Positions 48,028-55,835 of a stretch of DNA of 64,000 bases are shown here, piece by piece. The stretch's first letter is position 1; each line of letters starts with the position of its first letter. The translations under genes and the position numbers were made by a program. Under the pieces are notes generated by a model. The model did not search any database. It was not told the origin of the DNA and saw only the letters and a program-made list of their open reading frames with translations. This DNA comes from JAWKXU01 sp964468045 (GTDB lineage: Bacteria; Pseudomonadota; Alphaproteobacteria; Sphingomonadales; Sphingomonadaceae), in assembly GCA_964468045.1 (NCBI GenBank), contig CAYXTO010000001.1:62001-126000 (forward strand), given 5' to 3'.

Positions 48028-49566
48028 TCAGAGGCAGGCTTCCAGATAGGCCTGGTCGAACCCGAACTGCCGCGCTTTTTCGAGAGTGTAGGGGCGCAGG
48101 CCGGAGCTTCGGAATTCGCCGATGATCTTGCCGTCCTCGCTTTCGTCCAGATATTCGAAATTGAACAGTTCCTGGGTCACGATCACATCGCCTTCCATGC
48201 CAATCACTTCGGTGATGTTGGTCGTGCGGCGCGAGCCGTCGCGCAGGCGCTTCACCTGAACGATCAGGTCCACTGATTCCGCGATCTGGCGGCTGATCGC
48301 CTCCTTCGGGATCTTGATGTCGCCCATCATGATCATGTTTTCCATACGGCCGAGGCATTCGCGCGGGCTGTTGGCGTGCAAGGTACACATCGATCCGTCA
48401 TGGCCAGTGTTCATCGCAGCGAGCAGGTCGAAACATTCCGCGCCGCGAATTTCGCCCAGGATGATCCGGTCCGGGCGCATACGCAGCGCGTTCTTGACCA
48501 GGTCGCCGATCGTGATCGCGCCTTGACCCTCCAGGTTGGGCGGGCGGGTTTCCAGCGGCAGCCAATGCGGCTGCTGCAGGCGAAGCTCGGCCGCATCTTC
48601 GATGGTCAGCACGCGCTCGCCCGGATCGATCATCTTGGAGAGGGCGTTGAGCATGGTGGTCTTACCGGAGCCCGTACCGCCGGAGATCACTATGTTCATG
48701 CGGCAGGCGCCCGCGATCTTCAGCGCGGTCGCCATCTTGTCGTTCATCGAGTTGAAGTCGCGAAGCATGTCGATGGTGATCGGCTTCTCGGAAAACTTAC
48801 GGATCGATATCGCCGTGCCCCGCAGAGAGAGGGGCGGCACGATCACGTTGACGCGGCTGCCGTCCTTCAGACGGGCGTCGGCGAGCGGCGTTGTCTGGTC
48901 GACGCGGCGGCCGACCTGGTTCACGATGCGCTGGGCGATCTGGAACAGATGCGCTTCGTCGCGAAACTTCGTGGGCGCAAGCTGGAGCTTGCCCTTCTTT
49001 TCGATATAGGTCTGGTTCGGGCCGTTTACCATGATATCGGAGACATCGGGGTCGCCCAGCAATTCCTCCAGCGGGCCGAAGCCCAGCAATTCGTCAACCA
49101 GCACCTTCTCCAGCGCGAACTGCTCGCGCCGATTCAGCGTGATCTTCAGCTCCGCCAGAACTTCCATGATGATGGGGCGGAATTCCTCGGTCAGCTCTTC
49201 CTTGCTGAGCGTGGCGGCTGCTTCGGGGTCCACACGCTCCAGCAGGCGCGGCAGAACCTGTTCCTTGATCTTGTGGACGCTGGCTTCGAAGCCTTCCAGC
49301 TTGTGCTCGTTGTCCACCACATTGTTCGCGCGGTCGGACAGGCGGCTCATCGCATCGCCCTTGCCGGCCGGGCCGGCGGTGCTCGCCTGGGAAGGCTCGG
49401 AAAGCTCTCCGGGGATGGCGGGGAACTGGCCTCCGCCGGGAAGAGGGCCGAGCGCGGGCTTCTCGTTCTGCGTTCCGCCGCCCTTCATCGGCCGTGCCAC
49501 GCCAAAGGTCGGGCGGGCGCCAGCGCCCATTCCGCCAATGCCGTTCTTACGTCCAAATGCACTCAT
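48028..49566 (-). CDS. cpaF: CpaF-type secretion/pilus ATPase
   Basis: The 512-residue protein has a low-complexity Gly/Pro-rich N terminus (to about residue 70) followed by the CpaF/TadA type II/IV secretion ATPase core. Walker A is VISGGTGSGKTTMLNAL, the Asp box is IEDAAELRLQ, Walker B is PDRIILGEIRGAECFD, and the His box HDGSMCTLHANSP follows. It would power a Flp/Tad pilus or related secretion. Other tad/cpa genes are not in the window, so it stands alone here. Confidence 0.94.
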   Translation of the reverse strand: MSAFGRKNGIGGMGAGARPTFGVARPMKGGGTQNEKPALGPLPGGGQFPAIPGELSEPSQASTAGPAGKGDAMSRLSDRANNVVDNEHKLEGFEASVHKIKEQVLPRLLERVDPEAAATLSKEELTEEFRPIIMEVLAELKITLNRREQFALEKVLVDELLGFGPLEELLGDPDVSDIMVNGPNQTYIEKKGKLQLAPTKFRDEAHLFQIAQRIVNQVGRRVDQTTPLADARLKDGSRVNVIVPPLSLRGTAISIRKFSEKPITIDMLRDFNSMNDKMATALKIAGACRMNIVISGGTGSGKTTMLNALSKMIDPGERVLTIEDAAELRLQQPHWLPLETRPPNLEGQGAITIGDLVKNALRMRPDRIILGEIRGAECFDLLAAMNTGHDGSMCTLHANSPRECLGRMENMIMMGDIKIPKEAISRQIAESVDLIVQVKRLRDGSRRTTNITEVIGMEGDVIVTQELFNFEYLDESEDGKIIGEFRSSGLRPYTLEKARQFGFDQAYLEACL

Positions 49567-49769
49567 CTGCTATTTCCCCGCGGGTCACGTCCTAGCTTCG
49601 TTCAGTTGTCAAACCATCGAATATGGCAGAAGACGCCTGATTGAACGTGGTGAATAAATGACGAACGTTGATATTGTCCTAAGGCCGGGTTGGTTACGCC
49701 TGAACTGAGCATCGCGCGGCACGTTCGGCGCATAACCGTACTCGATCGTGGGCGGCAATGCCCCGATTG

Positions 49770-51152
49770 TCACTTATGTAGATGCAGCAAGGTTCGCGTT
49801 TCCGGATGTGATGGAATAATCCGGACAGATGCAAAATGTCGGCGAGCAGCATCGACGACGCACTGCAGGTTATAGCTCGCTGTGTTCCATTGGTCGATCG
49901 ACGGGAAATAGCCGGGATTGCCCGCCACCAGCGGATCATCGAGGCTGACAAATTCCACCACGGCGCTTTTGTGGCAGGTTCGTGCCAGCATGCCGAGGAT
50001 CGCATCGAGAGAGCGGTTCTCGCCCAGTGCCAGATGATGGATGAGGCCCAGCATCAGCGTCATGTCGGCTCTCAACCTGCTTAAGGGTGCGCTGAAATAA
50101 ACAGCGCCGCCGTCGTCATCCAAAGTCTGCTCGATCTCGCCGAATGAGATACGCAGTGGTAGAATGTCGAGCCCTTGATCCTTCGCGTGGCGGTAAAGGG
50201 CATTGAGGGATGACTCGTCGATGTCGAGGCTGAAGACCTTTGCTCCGCGGGAAGCGGCGAGGCGCGAAAACCACCCGGTGTTGGCGCCGATGTCCAGCAC
50301 CGATCTGGGGCGGTCCTGGTCGAGAGCCTGGGCTACGCCAAGTTGCTTCGCCCGCCATTGGGTGGTGTCCACAAGCGGAAAGTTTTCGCCCTTGCCATCG
50401 TAATAAGTCGCATAGTCGGTGTCGTCGGCGACCGGCAGTTTTGACGCAAGTGTGGCGAGCCGATCCCACGCGGCCGGAAAGGACATGGTTATCGCCTTGC
50501 GGCATGCCCGGATGAAAAGCCACGCTCGAATGAGCTTCGCTTTGGGCAGAGTACGATAGAGCTGCCGGGCGGAAGGCTTGTGGCCGGGCATGTTGCAAGC
50601 CTGGTGACGCAGCACCTGCCGCGCGAAGTCGGGCTTGCCCAGCGCATGGGCGAGGAGCGGCAGCAGAAAATAGCATTCGAACATTTCGGAAAGCACGGTT
50701 CGGCGCAGATCCGGCACCGCGCTCGGTGCGTCGCGGAGCCAGGTTTCGTCACTCAGCCGATCGGTCTCCACGATCGAAAGAAAGTCGACGAAGCGCGGCA
50801 CCGGCCCGTCGAAGACGATGTTGTTCGGCAGCGCGTCCTTGAGCGTGAGGCCATGCGGGGCAAGAGCCCCGAACAATCCGAGGTGAAACAGCGCCGCATC
50901 CTTGAGCATCGCGCCGGGCCATTCATGCGGAAAGCTGGTCGTATAGCGCTTATGCTCGAATTCAAAGCCGGCGACATCGGCAAGCCAGGTTTCGGCGAAG
51001 CCATGGCCTTCCAGCCCGTGCCGCGCGAACAGGTCATATATGTGCCGGGCCATCGGCCGATAGTCCTCGTTCACCGAGCGCAACACGCGACCATTGGACA
51101 GGCGCGTTTGCCCGTTATTGTCGAAACCAGTGAACACCGCTTCGCACTCCAT
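49770..51152 (-). CDS. SAM-dependent methyltransferase with kinase-like N-terminal segment
   Basis: The 460-residue protein has a C-terminal methyltransferase domain. The S-adenosylmethionine loop SVLDIGANTGWFSRLAASRG lies at about 284-303, with the acidic end of strand 2 in VFSLDID. Residues 1-240 are separate and include LKDALPNNIVFDGPVPRFVDFLS (about 104-126), reminiscent of the kinase catalytic loop with its N and DF positions but with the catalytic Asp region altered. The protein may methylate a glycan or phospholipid-linked sugar, as it lies at the edge of the surface-glycan locus. Function is unproven. Confidence 0.75.
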   Translation of the reverse strand: MECEAVFTGFDNNGQTRLSNGRVLRSVNEDYRPMARHIYDLFARHGLEGHGFAETWLADVAGFEFEHKRYTTSFPHEWPGAMLKDAALFHLGLFGALAPHGLTLKDALPNNIVFDGPVPRFVDFLSIVETDRLSDETWLRDAPSAVPDLRRTVLSEMFECYFLLPLLAHALGKPDFARQVLRHQACNMPGHKPSARQLYRTLPKAKLIRAWLFIRACRKAITMSFPAAWDRLATLASKLPVADDTDYATYYDGKGENFPLVDTTQWRAKQLGVAQALDQDRPRSVLDIGANTGWFSRLAASRGAKVFSLDIDESSLNALYRHAKDQGLDILPLRISFGEIEQTLDDDGGAVYFSAPLSRLRADMTLMLGLIHHLALGENRSLDAILGMLARTCHKSAVVEFVSLDDPLVAGNPGYFPSIDQWNTASYNLQCVVDAARRHFASVRIIPSHPETRTLLHLHK

Positions 51153-51242
51153 GCTGGATTCCCCGATCCGCGTGCAACTGGCAGGTATTAAGCCGCAGCA
51201 TAGTTAAGGGCGATTTAACTCAAGCATGCGACTGAGGCCCAC

Positions 51243-52676
51243 ATGACCCGCAAGCGCAAACTGATCGGCGGATCGGCATGGAGCATCGGCGGACTGGCGC
51301 TCAACCAGGCCATGGGACTTTTCGTCCTCGCTTTCCTTGCCCGCCACCTTGATGCCCGCGACTTCGGTGTGGTGGCGGTCGTGGTCCTGGTTCTCGATCT
51401 GACCCGTGACCTCATGCTGGCCGGTCTGCCCGATTATCTCGTGCGCAATGCGAAATGGGACAACCGCCTTGCTTCCAGTGCCTTCTGGTTCCAGCTTTCG
51501 CTGGGTGCGGTGCTCGGCGCCCTGAGCGTCCTTATCGGCTTGCTGCTCCGGTCAATCGGCTTTGTCGACATCGGGGCTATCATTATCGCCTTGGCGCCGG
51601 TCTATCTCATAGAAGCGCTATCCTCCATGGCGCAGGCCAGCTTGCGGCACAGGGTCAGGTTTGCACCCATAGCCGTTGCGGGCGGTGCGGGAGCCTTCGT
51701 TGGCGCGGCAGTGTCGGTGGGAGTCGTGCTCGCTGAGGGAGGATTCTGGGCGCTGGTGGTAGGACGGCTGGCAACTTCCCTGGCAACCTCGCTCATCATG
51801 CTGGTGGTCTCGGGCTGGCGCCCTGCCATGGTGCCCTCGTTCGACGGGCTCAGGCAGGCATTCGGATTTTCGCTGAATCTGGCTGGTGGGCGCCTGCTGG
51901 GCGTGCTCAATGTCAAAGCCAGCGATCTCATCGTCGGATTCGTCGGCGGTCCGGCGCTACTCGGTGCCTATCAGCTGGCCTCGCGTCCGCTCAATCTGGT
52001 GCTCCAGGCGGTACTCGGACAGATCCAGACGGTGGCACTATCGGTCTTCTCTCCGCTGGAGGGGCGTGATGCGGTCAAGCTATCCGCTTTGGACGTACTG
52101 ACCCTGACCGCGTTTATCGTATTCCCGGTCGCGACGGGTCTTTCCGCCATTGCCCCGGAATTCGTGCGGCTGGTGTTCGGGGGCAACTGGACCTATCTCG
52201 CTCTGCCGATGGCCATCCTGATGCTTGCCTGCATTCCAGCGACGGTGAACTACCTGCTCAGCCCAGTTCTGGTTAAGCTGGATCGACCCGGCGAGTTGCT
52301 CCGTTTCGCCGCGACGCTGACGGTGATCGGGGTGACGCTAACGGCCTTCGCTTCGGGCTGGGGTCTGGTAGCCGTGGCTTGGGCATTTCTGGGCCGCACG
52401 CTGCTTGGCATGCTTATCGCCTTTGCGATGTTTGCGCGGCACGTTGGCCTGCACTTCGCCGAGGGGGGCCGGGTTATCCTCCATCCCCTGGCGGGAGCGA
52501 TTTCCGTCTGGCTTGTCGTGGCATTGGTGCGAAATTGGTTACCTCCGATGCCCATGACGTATAAGACCTTCTGTCTCGTTGCCAGCGGCGTGGTGGCCTA
52601 TGCGATCGTGGTCGGGCCGATGCTGATACGCAATCGACAGGCGATCATGACCAATTTCGTAGCGCGGCCGGGCTGA
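51243..52676 (+). CDS. Polysaccharide flippase (MOP/Wzx-like)
   Basis: The 477-residue protein has 12-14 hydrophobic segments in the pattern of the MOP superfamily polysaccharide transporters. It starts RKRKLIGGSAWSIGGLALNQAMGLFVLAFLARHLDARDFGVVAVV, the typical first helices. A paired repeat lies near 280-350 (FIVFPVATGLSAIAPEFVRLVFGGNWTYLALPM), matching the RfbX/Wzx family. It likely flips lipid-linked oligosaccharide across the inner membrane. Its TGA overlaps the next gene's ATG by one base (TGATG). Confidence 0.9.
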   Translation: MTRKRKLIGGSAWSIGGLALNQAMGLFVLAFLARHLDARDFGVVAVVVLVLDLTRDLMLAGLPDYLVRNAKWDNRLASSAFWFQLSLGAVLGALSVLIGLLLRSIGFVDIGAIIIALAPVYLIEALSSMAQASLRHRVRFAPIAVAGGAGAFVGAAVSVGVVLAEGGFWALVVGRLATSLATSLIMLVVSGWRPAMVPSFDGLRQAFGFSLNLAGGRLLGVLNVKASDLIVGFVGGPALLGAYQLASRPLNLVLQAVLGQIQTVALSVFSPLEGRDAVKLSALDVLTLTAFIVFPVATGLSAIAPEFVRLVFGGNWTYLALPMAILMLACIPATVNYLLSPVLVKLDRPGELLRFAATLTVIGVTLTAFASGWGLVAVAWAFLGRTLLGMLIAFAMFARHVGLHFAEGGRVILHPLAGAISVWLVVALVRNWLPPMPMTYKTFCLVASGVVAYAIVVGPMLIRNRQAIMTNFVARPG

Positions 52677-53866
52677 TGGGCTGTGATCCGAGAGATCGTC
52701 GCCTGTTGACGATCAGCCCTTACCTGACATTTCGCCCGGAAACCGGCGGAACCCAGCGCATCCATTACCTCAATCGTTACATCGCTGAGAGCGGATGGAA
52801 TGTGACGCAGTTTTCCATTGGGCCGTTATGGCCCGAAGCCTCGCACGCTTGGACTGCGTTCAGACACAGCGAGAGCTATTGCGAAATTCGCTACTCCAAT
52901 CCAGCCGTGCCGTTGGCGAACCGGATCCTCAAGCAGTTTGGCGGAGCCCAGATCGCCCCTTCTTTGCTACCCTCCTATATCCTGCGGTCGCCGACGCTCG
53001 ATCGCCTCGTTCAGGAACATCCGATCGTCATGCTGGAGCATCCGCATGCATATGGCCTTGTCCGTCATCGTCTTCCGCCTGGCAGCCGCTTGGTGCTCGA
53101 TGCCCACAATATCGAATCTGATCTTTATACAGCACTGGCCAATCCGATCGCCGGATGGGCCAATCGCACCCTGTTCGCCCTGGAACGCGAGCTCATGGAA
53201 CGGGCCGATCTCGTCCTGTTCTGTTCCCGGGAAGACCACGAACGGGCGATCGGAAAATTCGGGTTGTCCGGGGAAAGGTTCCGCACAGCTCCAAACGGCG
53301 CGGACATCGCGAGTGTGCAGGTTCCGGACATGGCCGAGCGTCTTGCGGCAAAACGCTCGCTCGGGTTGGATAACCGGCCGACGGCACTGTTCGCTGGCTC
53401 ATGTTGGCAACCCAACATCGAAGCGGCGCAGAAGATCGTCCTGCTAGCCCACCAGATGCCGGAGGTAACCTTTCTCGTCATTGGCCGGGTAGGCGAGGCA
53501 TTACACGGCCTTCCCGAGAATGTGCAGGCGCCGGGCTTCGTTCCAGCCCTGCGGCGTTATGCGGCAGCAGCCGATCTCGCTCTCAATCCGATGTTCAGCG
53601 GTAGCGGCAGCAACATCAAGGTATTCGATTATCTGGCCCATGGCCTGCCTGTCGTAAGTACTCCCTTTGGCGCGCGCGGCCTTCAAGTAACCGGGGATGA
53701 CGCCTTGGTCACGTGCCCGTTTGAAGATTTCCCTATGTCGATCCGACACTTGTTGGCTGATGGAATGGCCGCGCGCCGTCAGCAAGCAGCGCGTAAAATG
53801 GCCAAGCAATATGACTGGCGAACCATTGCTGGCGGCATTGTTGGCGAATTGGATGCTCTGGAATGA
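52676..53866 (+). CDS. Glycosyltransferase, GT4-like (GT-B fold)
   Basis: The 396-residue protein reads as a GT-B glycosyltransferase. The N-terminal half contains ETGGTQRIHYLNRYI (acceptor-side loop) and LVLDAHNIESDLY. The C-terminal half has ALFAGSCWQPNIEAAQKI, FVPALRRYAAAADLALNPMFSGSGSNIKVFDYLAHGLPVVSTPFGARGL, with the Glu equivalent of the EX7E motif replaced by a GSNIKVFDYLA pattern. It probably adds a sugar in the surface-glycan pathway, and the flippase precedes it by a stop-start overlap. Confidence 0.88.
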   Translation: MGCDPRDRRLLTISPYLTFRPETGGTQRIHYLNRYIAESGWNVTQFSIGPLWPEASHAWTAFRHSESYCEIRYSNPAVPLANRILKQFGGAQIAPSLLPSYILRSPTLDRLVQEHPIVMLEHPHAYGLVRHRLPPGSRLVLDAHNIESDLYTALANPIAGWANRTLFALERELMERADLVLFCSREDHERAIGKFGLSGERFRTAPNGADIASVQVPDMAERLAAKRSLGLDNRPTALFAGSCWQPNIEAAQKIVLLAHQMPEVTFLVIGRVGEALHGLPENVQAPGFVPALRRYAAAADLALNPMFSGSGSNIKVFDYLAHGLPVVSTPFGARGLQVTGDDALVTCPFEDFPMSIRHLLADGMAARRQQAARKMAKQYDWRTIAGGIVGELDALE

Positions 53867-53938
53867 TCAACCTGACCTTGGACTGTCCGCTCACCTTGCC
53901 ATCGTTCCCTGGCAGCGCATTCGGCGGGAAACCTCACG

Positions 53939-54751
53939 ATGGCTGACTTCGGCGAATCCATAGCCGGCATTACGTTCGTGCTGCCATACTACAACGAAGC
54001 GGGCTTCGTGGGGCGAACTATCGCCAGTCTGGAGTCGCAGATCGACCGTCGCTTCGGGCTTGTCCTGGTAGACAATGGCTCGACTGATCGCGGCCCGATA
54101 GAAGCGAAGGCAGCCGCAGACCGTCTGACCGGCACCGAAATTCGCTTCCTGATAGAGAAGACTCCCGGCAAAATCTTCGCATTGCGAACCGGCTGTAGGG
54201 ATATCAACACCCTGCTTGTCGGCACGCTCGATGCCGATACGATCTACCCGCCGGACTATGTCTCGCACATTCTGGCGTTGTTTGACGGGAATCCGGATGC
54301 ATCTTGCGTGATGGCATTCGGTCTTTCCGAACGAGGACCAAGGCTACGCCGGTTTCTCCAACTCGCAAAGTTTCGCTTGTTCGCATTCCTCCTGTCCGGG
54401 AAATGCCACACAGGCGGGTTCGGCCAAGCTTTCCGGCGGGAGCTCCTGCAGGATGCCGGCGGGTTCGATGTGGCATTGTGGCCCTATGTTCTTGAAGACC
54501 ATGAGATAGTGCATCGCCTCGGCAAGCTGGGGCGAATCGCCTATGCGGGTAATCATGTCTGCTTTCCATCGGACCGCCGCGCCGATCGCTCGAACTGTAG
54601 TTGGAACCTGTTCGAGCGCGTACTTTACAAGCTTCTGCCAGCGTCCATGATGGACTGGTTCTTTTATCGCTTTCTTGCGGGGCGCTTCGAAAACAGGCGA
54701 TTGAGCAATCTGCGCCTGCGGGAAAAAGGATGGATCAGTCAGACCAAATGA
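53939..54751 (+). CDS. Glycosyltransferase family 2
   Basis: The 270-residue protein has a GT-A family 2 core: ITFVLPYYNEAGFVGRTIASL, LVLVDNGSTDRG, and the DxD-type TLDADTIYPPDYVSHIL for metal/UDP-sugar binding. The acceptor-side LEDHEIVHRLGKLG motif follows. No membrane segments are evident, so it is a soluble transferase of a polysaccharide pathway. It ends with a 17-base overlap, tail to tail, with the next gene on the minus strand. Confidence 0.9.
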   Translation: MADFGESIAGITFVLPYYNEAGFVGRTIASLESQIDRRFGLVLVDNGSTDRGPIEAKAAADRLTGTEIRFLIEKTPGKIFALRTGCRDINTLLVGTLDADTIYPPDYVSHILALFDGNPDASCVMAFGLSERGPRLRRFLQLAKFRLFAFLLSGKCHTGGFGQAFRRELLQDAGGFDVALWPYVLEDHEIVHRLGKLGRIAYAGNHVCFPSDRRADRSNCSWNLFERVLYKLLPASMMDWFFYRFLAGRFENRRLSNLRLREKGWISQTK

Positions 54752-55835
54752 CGGTGTAGGCTGCCATGGTTTCCGCCGCGACGCGCTCCCAGCAATAATA
54801 ATCCCGCGCGATCTTCATCGATTTTTCCAGAAAGCGTTGACGCTGTTCTGGCGATAAGGCTCCCACTTGCCGGATCGTATCGCGCCAGGCCTCCGCATCA
54901 CCGGACGGCACCAGATATCCCGTTTCGCCATCTCGGACAGCATCGGTCAGTCCTCCGCAATCGGCAGCGATTACCAAGCCTCCTGCCGCGGCGGCCTCCA
55001 CGGCGACCAAGCCGAAGCCCTCGTATTCCCCTGATGCCGGCTCGATATTAGGCACGATCACGCACATGGACGAACGATACGCATCGATCAGTGCCTGTCC
55101 GGAAAGACTGCCCAGAAATTCCACCCTGCTGTGGTCCAGCGCAGCGCGTTCGCTTTCGTCCCAGATCGTTCCGGCGACTTTCAGTCGGGTCTCGGGCGGG
55201 AGCAATGGCAGGACATTGCGAATGAACCAGCCGCAGCCTTTGCGTTCGACCAGCCGGCCCACGAACAGGATTTCTCCATTGTGATTGCCATTCGCCGGTG
55301 CTCCTTCCATGTCAGTTGCGAGCGGGACGACAGTGGCCCGGTTCCATCCGGTCTCCCGAAGCACCTCCGCAGTCGCCTGCGAATTGGCGATCACCGTGGC
55401 GCGGGCCAGCAGGCGCGAACCAAGCTTCAGATAGGCTCCATATAGGGTACCCCGCAGCGTTGGCCGCCGATGGTAGGAAACATCCGTGCCGTGTGCAGAG
55501 AGGACCACCCTTGGTGTGGGACAGACAAACCATGCCAGCAATGCCAGCGGCCAGATCGCCATGTCGGCGACATGCACGACTGCAATGCTGCGCTGGCGTG
55601 TGAGCAAACGGCCCAGAACCTGAAAAGGAAAGGACAGTAGAGAAAGAATGTGGGGAGGCATGCCATCGGCCCGTCCCGGCAAGGCAACCACATCCACGCA
55701 AGTCTGCTTCGCCAATTCCTGGCTCAGTCGCATCGCATAGGTTTCCATGCCGCCTACCGCGGGCGCCCATTTGCGCGAGATGAAGAAAATCGCTCCTTGC
55801 GCGCTAGGTTTTGGCTGTGCGGGCTCAAAAGCCAT
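54735..55835 (-). CDS. Glycosyltransferase family 4
   Basis: The 366-residue protein is a GT-B enzyme. The N-terminal loop is FISRKWAPAVGGMETYAMRLSQELA. The C-terminal donor domain has ILFVGRLVERKGCGWFIRNVL and the EX7E motif EYEGFGLVAVEAAAAG. Its start at 55835 lies inside the 3' end of the GT-C-like gene by 11 bases, implying translational coupling. Loss of one C in the tract at 55852-55861 would join the two frames directly at this gene's own ATG. Confidence 0.92.
   Translation of the reverse strand: MAFEPAQPKPSAQGAIFFISRKWAPAVGGMETYAMRLSQELAKQTCVDVVALPGRADGMPPHILSLLSFPFQVLGRLLTRQRSIAVVHVADMAIWPLALLAWFVCPTPRVVLSAHGTDVSYHRRPTLRGTLYGAYLKLGSRLLARATVIANSQATAEVLRETGWNRATVVPLATDMEGAPANGNHNGEILFVGRLVERKGCGWFIRNVLPLLPPETRLKVAGTIWDESERAALDHSRVEFLGSLSGQALIDAYRSSMCVIVPNIEPASGEYEGFGLVAVEAAAAGGLVIAADCGGLTDAVRDGETGYLVPSGDAEAWRDTIRQVGALSPEQRQRFLEKSMKIARDYYCWERVAAETMAAYTVIWSD

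Noticed and set aside
49567..49769. A possible small gene between cpaF and the methyltransferase gene
   Set aside because: Frames seen there are short, overlap the methyltransferase gene or have no ribosome site.
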